Shown here: in pieces, positions 45,561 through 55,172 of the stretch
Position numbering within the stretch: the stretch's first letter is position 1
Layout of the letters: the number at the start of each line of letters is the position of its first letter
Source: Haemonchus contortus
Lineage: Eukaryota > Nematoda > Chromadorea > Rhabditida > Trichostrongylidae
Direction of reading: 5' to 3'
Length of the DNA stretch: 64,000 bases
Assembly: GCA_000469685.2 (NCBI GenBank)
Contig: LS997567.1
Coordinates: forward strand, 16,477,712-16,541,711
Made by a program: the position numbers and the translations under genes
The notes under the pieces: generated by a model
What the model was told of the DNA's origin: nothing
The model's input: only the letters and a program-made list of their open reading frames with translations
Databases searched by the model: none

Positions 45561-46076
45561 GGCTCCAGTGATCATGCCTCTATTCACTTCGTTTTGGAGG
45601 GTCAAAGAAGCACGCATAAATATGTTTACTTTCGGGAATTTAGAAACGTGGATGTTGGCGGGATGTCTTCGTATTTGGATAGTGCTGATTGGTTAGGTGT
45701 TTTTCTCTGTTGTCTCTCGGTGAATGGAATCTATGAACTTTTCTATCCATATTAAAACATTGCTTAGATCTCCTTGGAACACATTCCCGATTACTTAAGA
45801 CATTGGCTTCGTCTCAAGGAAAAAGCTTACAGAAAAGCTTCTGACCCCAATTTGGATGGGTAATGAACTAAGTATAAGCGCATTTCTGATGAATTTAACA
45901 AGAGACTTTTGAGGTATAACTGTTTTTTTGAAAAAAGATAGTCTTCAAATAACAAGTCAGCCGTTTACAGATATGTTAACAATAGAATTAAGCGAAAAGA
46001 AAGCATAGGATTTCTCAAAAGCAATGATGGGTCCATTCTCACTTCTGGCTGTGACAGAGCCAAACTACTTGCTGAT

Positions 46077-47290
46077 GTGTTTGGAATTGTTTATCAAGAT
46101 TGTGATCCTGGTGGACCTCCTTCATTTGAGGGTATAAGCTTTCCGAAAATGGCCGATTCGGTTTGGTTTGATCGGCACGAAATCTGCTCGTTGCTTCCAA
46201 GGTGTCCAACTTGCTCCTCTACCACACCGGATGGTATCCCATTGAAGTTTATCAAACTGATTTCAGTTTGCATTTCTTCTCCGCTAGAATATCTCTTTAA
46301 GCTGATATACTTTCGAGCGGAAGTTCTCAAAAGGTGGAGACATGCTTCTGTCACTCCGCTGAAGAAGGAATCTCCTGCTCATGATCCTTCCAAATATAAG
46401 CCTATTGGTATAAAATCTGTTTTCTGCCGAAGTTTAAGAAATTTCTGCCGAATTTTTGAGAAAATTATCAAAAAGAAAATTGAAGTTAATCCAAAGGGAT
46501 ATGATTTTTTGCTTTGTTGTCAACACGGGCTCAGAAAAGGTGAATCCACTGAAACTCAAATGTTGGAATCTCTCAATGAATGGACGTTCGCTATGGATTT
46601 CAAACGCAGCATTGACGTTATTTATCTGCACTTCCAAACAGCATTTGACAAGGTTACTCATGATCTGTTGCTCCTAAAATTAGAGCAGGTTGGTATTCAC
46701 CATAGGATCACCTCTTGGATCAGAGCTTCCCTATCTCGGCGGACGTTCCAAGTCTTCGTTGAGCGAGAGTCGTCCACTATTAGGTGTGCGCGTTCTGGAG
46801 TACCTCGAGGAGGTGTTCTTTCTCCTCTATTGTTCAGTATTTATGTACATGATCTACCTGGAGTCGTTGTTGATGACACAATCAAATGTAAATTGTTTGC
46901 GGATGATATTAAGATATTTAGCAGGCCCGGTAAGCACTTATTGAAGCATAAAAACTTCATGTGAGACCTATGCTTGAATGCGGCACATGTGTTTTTCCCC
47001 ACGCAGTAAATCGCTAGTAAATAATATGTAGTTCAGAACGAGTACAGCATAGTTTCACAAGAAAGGTATTCATTCGTTCTCTTGGTTTCACTTATAGTAG
47101 TATTCCCCGTGCTGCAATTCGGAATAGGATACTGAAGCTCGAATCCCTTGGTGTTAGAAGAAATCGTAGTGATCTTTATATGGTTTATAAAATACTTCAT
47201 GGTCTAGCTGAACTGGAATCGCGTGATCTTTTTCCTCTAATCATTCTTCCACTAGAAGCCAAAGTCTCAAACTTGTGCTTCAGCGACCTA
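46077..47290 (+). pseudogene. LINE-2 reverse transcriptase remnant
   Basis: A 295-residue open frame (46077-46964) shows TTPDGIPLKFIKLISVC, CCQHGLRKGESTETQML, a diverged DKVTHDLLLLKLEQVG block, RSGVPRGGVLSPLLFSIYV and KLFADDIKIF (FADD catalytic box). A deletion after FSRPGK removes roughly 100 residues. A later piece encodes MLECGTCVFPHAVN and the GFTYSSIPRAAIRNRILKLE type C-terminal region. The AFDRV position is altered to AFDKV, and LHFQTAF replaces the usual DF-x-K-AF start. Confidence 0.8.
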
Positions 47291-47615
47291 AGTCCGTTTT
47301 GCGGCGCAGCTTTTTCACATTCAGGGCAGGTCATGAATACACAATACTAGGAAAAAAATTGCAGATCCCGTTTTGTTTTTCGGGCTTCAAAAAATTGTTA
47401 ACAATTATATCACATTAGGGACTTTTTATTAGCGATCGTTTTGTTTGTGCTCCTTCATTTTCTCTGCCTTTTTCCATAGTTATTTCTATATTACTCAGTT
47501 ATCGTGTTGGTGTTGTTCTGATATATATCGAGAGTTTACCTGGTTTTACAGTTATCGGTGAATTACATTTTTGAGTGGCATGTGCTCGCGCATGTTAATG
47601 AATCTAAATCTAAAT

Positions 47616-48245
47616 GCTCAGCCTCGGTTAGCGCGCGTTATCCAGAAGAATAGCAGCAGAGTAGCGTTCAGCACAGAATTTTGCAGTGTAGGGGAATAAT
47701 CAAAGCAGAATCATAGCAGAACAGTCCAGGCAATAGAAAAATAAGCGGGAAGGTTGCGTTGATAAGCGCTGAGAGGTAACTGCTTTTGGTCCCGCCACCA
47801 ACTGCTCGATTTTAATTTAGACAGTTGTCGCAAAAAGTTGACAAATGTCGCGCGCAACTCGTCCGCCAATTTTCGGGGTGTAGATTTAGCTGCGAGTCAG
47901 AGTGAAGACATACAAATAAAATGCAGGCAATGGTCAGCCTCGGTCGGCGCGGATTATCCAGTAGAATAGCAGCAGAGTAGTTTCAGCACAGAATCTTGCA
48001 GAATAGAAGAATACCAGATCAGAATCGCAGCAAAATAGTGTAGGGACTAAGAAAATAAGAGGGAGAGTTGCATTGATTGGTGTTGAGAGGTAGCTGCTCT
48101 GGTCCCGCAACGAATTGCCTGGTTTTCAGTTGGACAGCTGTCGCAAAAAGTTGACAAATGTCGCGCGCAACTCGTCCGCCAATTTTTCGGGGTGTAGATT
48201 TAGCTGCGTGTTCAACCGCGTATGTAGTGACTCAGCGTTTTTGTC
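47616..48245 (-). repeat. MULE-A TIR ends, two tandem copies
   Basis: Two successive inverse TIR tips end at ~47895 and ~48207, each with GTTGACAAATGTCGCGCGC and the GGGGTGTAGATTTAGCTGCG terminus. 47807-48245 is the inverse of 54734-55172. Confidence 0.6.
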
Positions 48246-48621
48246 GTTTTCTCTGTGAAGGAAAGAGTCTATCTATCTTGGTGTCCAGGTGCTATCTGGA
48301 CGCTGGGAGAGGGTCGTCAACGGTGATGGAGCCTACCCGACAGAACACTAGAATATTAGCTTTTTATCTTGTTTGCTGTTTATTTTATTCGAATAAAAGC
48401 TTGCGAACTTTTGAATGAGATAACCTAATATATGCGCACACCCTAGTACACGTTCTCCCTTAATTCAGACGTATGCTGCCACACCGACAGGTGATTACGA
48501 GACAATTCAAGCCACTAAGTTCGACAAAAACCAATGTAACAAGAACTAAAGGAATAGAAGAAGCTCAGACAAAGCAAATCAGCTGAAACAAAAGAAAGCG
48601 GTTGTACCAATTTTCAGGTAA

Positions 48622-48975
48622 GCAAGTCAAGACTTTCAGCCCTCATACTCTTCCAGTGCGAGAGCCTCTAGAATTTCTCCACAGAACAACTCCCGCACAA
48701 AATTCTGCCGGCTGTTGTGAGTGAATATCCCCATATAACTTCTTAGTTAAACAAGTCTTTCACCCCGCATACTCTACTGATGAGAGAGGTCCAAAATTTC
48801 TAGAAAAAACCTCTCTCCCAAAATTGTGCCGACTGTCGTGAGTGAATATCCCCACACAACGAGTTTTCACTTGAGCAAATCAAGACTTTCAGCCCTCATA
48901 CTCTTCCAGTGCGAGCTGCTTTATAATTTCCATCCAAAACAACTTCCCAAATTCTGCCGACTGTCGTGAGCGAAT
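48622..48975. repeat. Three ~120-135-bp tandem units
   Basis: Each unit contains a CAAG-GACTTTCAGCCCTCATAC-like start, an AATTTC block and a TTCTGCCGACTGTCGTGAGT-like end (48622, ~48751, ~48866). Confidence 0.6.
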
Positions 48976-48984
48976 CTCTTACGA

Positions 48985-49823
48985 ATTCTTTAGCCTCTCA
49001 TCTTGCGACCTGGGGGGGGGGGGGGGAATTTGAAGCCATTGTAGAAGGCGAGGGTCTCATCATAGACTAGTGAAATAGAGCAAAATTAGGCTCGATCTTT
49101 TTTATTTCATCAAGAAGTGTTTTCACTTCCCTCGATGCCATCTCACCCGACAACAAAAATGCTGAATTTTCAATAATTGCTAACAATTAAGTGGGATACG
49201 CATACCTGCAGATAATCCACGGTCGCAATCGTCAAACAGATGTGAGTTTCAGCGCGTATCTCGTGTCATTGGGAGTGTCTTCTACTGCGATTCCTCTTCC
49301 CGAATATTGTTCCAGCCACTTTTCCTGGCGTGGTATAAAGATCACTGAAATGAATACCTTCGAACAACGCGATTCGTTCGTTACCAGACAGAACTAACCC
49401 AGACAAAACCCTTTCCACTTGGCTCGTTTTGCTTCTTGATTCCAAATCCCAAAAAGGTATCCCATCATCGGGATTTCGCTCTTCCTCTCGCATTTTATGT
49501 GGAATAATGTTATCCTTATCGCGCATTCCTAGCGTTACTTGATACTTTGTCATGACGTTCCAGAGGTCCCTTCCAGTGACAAAGTACAGCTTGCATCCTT
49601 CTGGCTCGTAACCCCTTCCCATTTTTTAATGATGTAGTCAGTAGAAAACTCTGCTCATAGGCAGAATTATGATTGTGAAACTTTTCATAATCAGTGCCTC
49701 TACCTTAAATCATCTATCCCGGATACTCTAGCTGCTCGTCTGTCCAGCGTGACAAGGCAGGATCGAGTTCATGTCCGATGTGTCCAAAGCAGCCTACCGC
49801 ACTCACGGTGCTATCTTCTTTAA
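48985..49823 (-). pseudogene. MULE-A transposase, second degraded copy
   Basis: Colinear with 14630-15430 of the first copy. It encodes GRGYEPEGCKLYFVTGRDLW, KYQVTLGMRDKDN, then an intron-like stretch with CATTTCAG acceptor at the same place as in copy 1, and a remnant of the DDTHN/GLPAG segment. A G-tract at ~49014-49026 marks its 3' edge. The 5' part is cut at 49820, where a piggyBac-like element sits in TTAA. Inactive. Confidence 0.65.
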
Positions 49824-50270
49824 CCCTTAAACGACAGCGCGGCTCTACGGTGAGCCGCACCCCCCCTCTCATTGTTTGCCTTTCTTTATTACTTGTTTTA
49901 CTTGTAGTCTTTCGTACTTAATGGGTTCACAATCAGCAAATAACACTATACACAAAGTGGGCCGAGAAAACTATCGTTCCCGAAAACTTTTAATAAATCT
50001 AGTCCTCTCCCTGAAAAACACACTTTTCATGTTTTTCGAGAGCAATCAATGTAACAGGGACATTACAGCTACTGCCCCTAGTACTGACTCGTTTTGAATT
50101 GCTGGAAGCGTAAACACTTTCATAAGCTTGAGCCAGTTAATTGTAAGTAGTTATTCATGAACTACCACTCCTTTAAACTTCCTATTCTCGACTTTTATTA
50201 GTATTCATTTTCGGCTTTTCGAGTGCCAAACAAGTGGGAGCTATGTTACAATAAAGGGGATGTTGAGGGA
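49824..50270 (+). mobile_element. piggyBac-like element, 3'-truncated copy
   Basis: TTAA (49820-49823) then CCCTTAAACGACAGCGCGGC. The next ~430 bp are similar to 19383-19870. It lies in the MULE-A copy exactly where the other MULE-A copy has an uninterrupted CATCTTTAAAGTCC, so the target site is visible. The right end is missing; similarity ends near 50270. Confidence 0.7.
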
Positions 50271-50279
50271 ATACTGAAA

Positions 50280-50580
50280 TAACGAGGATAGTGTCCTTTT
50301 CCGCCGCAGTTATAACATGAGGGAGACGTTGCTCTTTGCGGAGTTCGCGGAATATCTCTACCAGGACTTCTCTTTGTTGATCCGCTCGGTCAGTTGAGCG
50401 GTGTCAACCTTGGAGTCGTTACGGACTTCTTCCAGCGCAAGGACTGTAGCGTCACGTAAGGACTTAGCGTCCCTACCATGAACACTTGCCTTATCATCTA
50501 GATACGACAATGCGTTGGCAAGATTTTCTAAGGCAGTGGCCTTAGGAACTATTCCGGAAAATGGGACATCTGCTCAAGAA
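50280..50580 (-). pseudogene. LTR-retroelement gag/nucleocapsid fragment
   Basis: On the minus strand an open stretch includes LANALSYLDDKASVHGRDAK and LALEEVRNDSKVDTAQLTER. After a one-base shift near 50375 it continues into a Pro/Arg/Ser linker and CYNCGGKGHYPRYF. This is a CCHC zinc knuckle in which the last Cys position is Phe. CCHC knuckles bind RNA in Gag of Gypsy-type and related elements. No protease or RT follows, because the fragment is cut near 50275. Confidence 0.6.
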
Positions 50581-50639
50581 TCCACCGGGTGGACTGAGAA
50601 CGGGTCGCTGGTGGACCCATGAGAGCGTTAGCAAGTAAG

Positions 50640-52775
50640 AAAGTAGCAAAAACGAACACAGAACGAACGAAATGGATAAGGATATGATTAGTGGTTGCTT
50701 ATGTAGTCATCTACGCTTGGGGGAGGAGCCGGCCAATAAGTGCGGGCTGGCTACCGTAGCCCGGAAAGGTTAAGAGATCAAATCGCAGATCGACGATCAA
50801 CAAAGATGATATGGGGATCAGAAAGTTCATGTTTGTAATGTTGCCGATCCAAGATGCAGATGTGCTGGGAATGTTATGCGATAGATATGCTATCTGATGA
50901 GAGATCGGATATGAGATAGGAATACGAGCTTCCAAGGAATAACAAATCTTAGCGATATGGGAATATATGGTTGGAATGTAATGTCATGAAAACAACATGT
51001 ACGAGGGCAAACTGAGCGATAAGATGATCATGCAGATCACCAGTGAGTCATGCGATAAAGATCAACTATCCTACTCAAAGGAAAGCACTGAAAGAAGGTG
51101 GAAGATGGTAGAGTTCTGTGGAGTAATAAAAGTTTAAAGAATATAAGGGCTTCGTACCATGTAAAGCGATGGACGTGCGATTGAGCGGTTTTTCTAAGAA
51201 TAAAAAGTTCACAAAATCGTCCCCATATCGAAGTAAGAATTCCACCCTATGCACTCAAGTATCAATAGGCGCTCTGCTTTGGATGCGCCAGGCGCGCACA
51301 AAGAGCGGCGAGCCTTTATCATGCTCGCTCTGCCGCTACTCATGGTATCGCCTGGGAGAGGATGGTCATAAACATAACTGATCGAATAACTCAAGTTCGC
51401 GAACAATAGGATTAAATAATGGGGGCATTATGTGACTGAAACAAGTTCTACTTCCAATCACAATCAGCTAGCTAGGCTGAAAATACTGGGGTGAACCAAA
51501 GAAAAGAAAGTATTTGCTGCACGAACTATTCTCGATGGGCGGCCGACGGCCGAAGAAGCAAATGAGCATTATGCATGTAATGGACCTAAATACTGTTTGC
51601 TAACCATAAATTTTTTTTGTCTTCTTTAACGTTTTTTGGTTTGTTTTTCTTTTTTTCTCCTTTATAAGGTAGACCTGTTCAAAACTACTACTTGAGCTCG
51701 CTTGTGGACCATTAACGCCGCAAAACTTAACATCATGAACAAACTTAACACCGCGATTTTTAACGTCCAGAACAACACATCAACTTAGAAGGCCTCAAAA
51801 CCCTTCGATACTGCAACACTTCGACAATACGACACTTCGGCGGCGACAACAACAACAACTACTACTACCACTGTCCACTTGGGTGCACCCTACGCAACGA
51901 CCTGAACTCATAACATCTCGAAACAACTCTGGCGGGACGGACTCTACTTCTCAGCTTTACTTGCACAACCCTCGGCCGGAACTTTTACTTTGAGCTCAAA
52001 CGACTGCTTAGACCCTAGGGTCAAGGGTGCGCGCAGATCGAATTTTCGAGTGGACAAAGAATACCGTATTCCTCGTTTCTTTTGTCCACTTCTGGAAAGT
52101 TGTTGACGTTCCGGTGGCAGTTTACATGCCAGCTGCACTAGATGAACTTTACAGGCTCTCTCCAAAAAAGAACCGCAGCTGCGAACGACTTTCAAAACTT
52201 GCACGTATTCTCTACCCAAAGTCAACCGGAGAGGACAAAAAACTTCTCTGCGCAAATAATCAGAGGAAAACCTAACGAGTGGCCATCTCAGAAAGGCTCA
52301 AACCCTCAAAACGTGGAGAAAATTTACCTTGACCCTGTCCTATCATAAGCGAGGGGTAAACCACTCGCTGCTACCCGTAAGCGAGCGCGCCCAGCGGAAG
52401 GTGCGATCGCTAAGATCACCTTGTTCTAACACCTCTTGAGTAATAAGAGTTTATCTTTATAACACAAATATAACATGAGCCAACAAAAGAAGCGACAAAG
52501 ATAATAAGATGCACATAACAGGAGAAACACGAAAGAGACTGGTGACCGGTAGACAGGGATTTTTTCTCTTCTGGACAGAACAGGGAATCGCCCCAGATGA
52601 AGAAACGGGCGCTAGCTGCAGCACTTGGTCCGTGTAGCCGGTAGACTGCTCAAGCTTCCTCGTCGTCGCTAGGTCACGCCCTGAAAGTAGAAGCTGAGTC
52701 ATCAAGGAAACATCCACAGAATCTTCATCATATGCTCGCGTCCCTTACAGGTGGGAACCGAAATCCTTTCTATCA
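50640..52775. other. No recognisable gene; possible retroelement remnants
   Basis: Several unsupported frames. GAGTAATAA-AGTTTA-like sequences recur at ~51120 and ~52438 and could be poly(A) regions of LTRs, but no LTR pair could be established. A frame at 52027-52275 is uncharacterised. Confidence 0.25.
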
Positions 52776-53156
52776 ATGTCGAGGCCCAAAACGCTATCTG
52801 TGTCAAATGAAGAAATCTATTATGAGGTTAAAAATGACGAGAAGAATTCCAAATTCATTATCCAATCCACTCCACTACTAAAGTTCAAGGCAGTTCAAGG
52901 CGCTTCGGCTAGAAACAAACCTGATCGTGCATCAACAATCGGGAAAGGTGAACGAGCCTTCCAGCTAGACTGGAGCCAATCATTGTTCTATCCCAGACAA
53001 TTTAATCACTCGGACTGTTTGCAAGATAACCTTCCCCACAAGTTCAGTTTTGATGACGAATGTGATACCATACCAATCGTAATTGCGAAGAGTGCTTACA
53101 AAGTTGGTAACATGGTGCAGCTAAACATATGCATTCCATTTTTGTTATTTTATTGA
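52776..53156 (+). CDS. Hypothetical 126-residue open frame
   Basis: Starts with ATG at 52776, preceded ~20 bp upstream by an acceptor-like TTACAG. It is rich in charged and polar residues (SNEEIYYEVKNDEKNSKF) with no recognisable domain, signal peptide or helix until a hydrophobic end (ICIPFLLFY). No second copy is seen in the window. It could be an exon of a host gene or a decayed element; neither can be shown. Confidence 0.25.
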   Translation: MSRPKTLSVSNEEIYYEVKNDEKNSKFIIQSTPLLKFKAVQGASARNKPDRASTIGKGERAFQLDWSQSLFYPRQFNHSDCLQDNLPHKFSFDDECDTIPIVIAKSAYKVGNMVQLNICIPFLLFY

Positions 53157-53249
53157 ATCCAGTCAACGGCTCCAAGCTCATTCACCCTCACTATAATCAA
53201 GCTGTCACATCGCAACCCAAAACTGTGCGCTACGTATTTGAGGCGGGGC

Positions 53250-53345
53250 CACACCGCGGCGCCGTGCCAGCAGAGGTCTTGCAGCTATTCCTTGCAAAAT
53301 TTGGCAAAACGCACCGGACGGGCATGTAGATTTTGTCGGCTTCCT
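53250..53345 (-). repeat. Dispersed repeat R4, copy 4
   Basis: Inverse match to 23754-23845: GCCAGCAGAGGTCTTGCAGC, TTTGGCAAAACGCACCGGAC and TGTAGATTT. More diverged than the copies in palindrome 1. Confidence 0.5.
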
Positions 53346-54149
53346 CTCCACGCACGCAGCATCGCTTCACTACCACTCTGTTGAGATGCACTGAATAAGA
53401 TTTGCAGTAGTCCACGGCTTCACTATGAAGTAGTGCAAGTCCATTCACTATGGAATGAAAGCCCTTCGAGATTGAGAATTCACTTCATAGGTCAACAATT
53501 TACGTGTCAAACGTTCAAAATAAGAATAACTTTAAATTTTTTTTATCGTAGAAAACTCAATCTTTCTGTAAACGTGCATAGTCGGTTATCGTTCTTTACT
53601 TATGCTTTATAAGTTACTATTTCTCCCATTATGATGACAGGCATGATGTTATAGCGCGTCCCGTCCGATGACCTCATTATATTGACGCGTGAATCGCACC
53701 ACACCCCCTCATCCCTATTCTCACACACTTTAAAGAGCAGCCATTTAGATCCCAAGAGAACCGCTCGACCACACTCCTTATTCTCTCCTCAAGAGGCGAT
53801 GCTATGATTTCCGGAGAATTACACATTTTGTCACTGTACCCACATTGCTTCAGAGTACAACAGGTGAGACCAGAGCATTGTATTTGATGAGAGGGCCGTA
53901 CACGGCAGCCGCATTTTTGACCTACTATAACCCTTATGGCTCTACTGCTAGCTTTACGGTTGCAGAGGAAAATAACACCAGTAACTCTCGACCATGGACT
54001 TTATGCTTGCCAATGCAAGCGGTTACAGGGCTGTTGTCCATCAGAATTTCTCTCACTGACAGGATCAGACGGCGAAGCAGTCTCTGCGCGTCGTGTTCAC
54101 CGAAGCGTACGAGGGTGGTGGCGGAGGGTCCCATTAGACAGACAAGCAC
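53346..54149. other. No recognisable gene
   Basis: AT-rich stretch at 53460-53620, then mixed sequence. Only overlapping short frames. Confidence 0.3.
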
Positions 54150-54245
54150 AACACTCAAAGACTACATCAAACGGAGGTGCGACAGACGAGGGCAGAAAAA
54201 TGACGCATCCAGCAAATTTAAAGGGACCGAGTTCGAGTAGTCCGT
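54150..54245 (+). repeat. Dispersed repeat R3, copy 3
   Basis: GACAGACGAGGGCAGAAAAA and GGGACCGAGTTCGAGTAGTC blocks match the copies at 4045-4135 and 40858-40955. Confidence 0.5.
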
Positions 54246-54733
54246 AGACCGTGTTCACCAGCGGGAAGAAGGCGTGTCCGCTCGTTGTCCGAACTTTCTT
54301 CCAGAGCGCTCTCGTCAACACTTGACATTCGAATGGTTTCAAGACTCGAAGAATTTTCAGAAAGACAGGTTTCTTCCAACTAAGAAAACTTCGTGTTTCG
54401 AAATTCAGGTACTCTTAGAGAAGGAAAGGCTTGATCTTTGTCTAAATATTAATAAAACGTCTGCATAGAACATCTACACCGAAAAAAACCTATGTGGCTA
54501 GCATAAAACCAAAGCTTGCAATCTATTTGCTACTTTCTTTTCAAGGGAATCAGGGCTGAAATCGACAATATCGTTTGAAGATCTGCAACACCATTGACTA
54601 TATCTTAATATGACAGTGTTCGCTAGGTATCCTATTGCATCACTGGTATAGGAGGCAATGAGGAATGGCAAGCTCTTTCGTCTGCCCTTTATCCTCTTTC
54701 GGTGAGATGCCTCAGTGGAGACGTGGAGAAAAC

Positions 54734-55172
54734 GACAAAAACGCTGAGTCACTACATACGCGGTTGAACTCGCAGCTAAATCCACACCCCGAAAAATTGG
54801 CGGACGAGTTGCGCGCGACATTTGTCAACTTTTTGCGACAGCTGTCCAACTGAAAACCAGGCAATTCGTTGCGGGACCAGAGCAGCTACCTCTCAACACC
54901 AATCAATGCAACTCTCCCTTTTTATTTCTTATTCCCTACACTATTTGGCTGCGATTCTGATCTGGTATTCTTCTATTCTGCAAGATTCTGTGCTGAAATT
55001 ACTCTACTGCTATTCTACTGGATAATCCGCGCCGACCGAGGCTGACCATCGCCTGCATTTTATTTGTATGTCTTCACTCTGACTCGCAGCTAAAGCTACA
55101 CCCAGAAAATTGGCGGACGAGTTGCGCGCGACGTTTGTCAACTTCTTGCGACAACTGTCTAAATTAAAATCG
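54734..55172 (+). repeat. MULE-A TIR ends, two tandem copies (inverse of 47807-48245)
   Basis: Tips at ~54765 and ~55081. The second stops at AAATTAAAATCG (55172), exactly where palindrome 2 begins. In the inverse copy this sequence continues into AGCAGTTGGTGG. Confidence 0.65.

Larger units (their letters stand above)
42680..47615 (+). mobile_element. Degraded CR1-like LINE (LINE-2), inserted in MULE-A TIR
   Basis: Bounded by TIR sequence on both sides: the uninterrupted TIR at 17601-17630 reads through GACAATGCTCAGCC, whereas here GACAACGCT (ending 42679) and GCTCAGCC (from 47616) are separated. The element ends AATCTAAATCTAAAT. It carries ORF1, EN and RT remnants with many breaks and a 1.17-kb insertion (44146-45311). 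It is older than LINE-1 judging by decay. Confidence 0.8.
40981..48215. mobile_element. MULE-A deletion derivative with nested LINE-2
   Basis: MULE-A TIR sequence in plus orientation (41125-41827) is followed by a transposase finger-exon fragment (41828-42065), then TIR sequence in minus orientation (42230-42679 and 47616-47905). The right TIR is split by LINE-2. A TIR tip in inverse orientation precedes the left TIR (40981-41085). A second right-end copy follows at 47906-48215, so the ends are rearranged. It has lost the catalytic core. Confidence 0.6.

Noticed and set aside
48158..48418. Paired frames beginning MSRATRPPIFRG (also 54498-54821, minus) as a gene family
   Set aside because: They fall on MULE-A TIR tips, share only the TIR-derived N-terminus and diverge after it.
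48622..48975. CRISPR-like array
   Set aside because: Units are adjacent, ~120-135 bp and imperfect, without constant short repeats separated by unique spacers, and the DNA is eukaryotic.
54225..54242. tRNA-like T-arm (GAGTTCGAGTAGTC)
   Set aside because: No acceptor stem, D-arm or A box could be folded around it. Kept only as a dispersed repeat.
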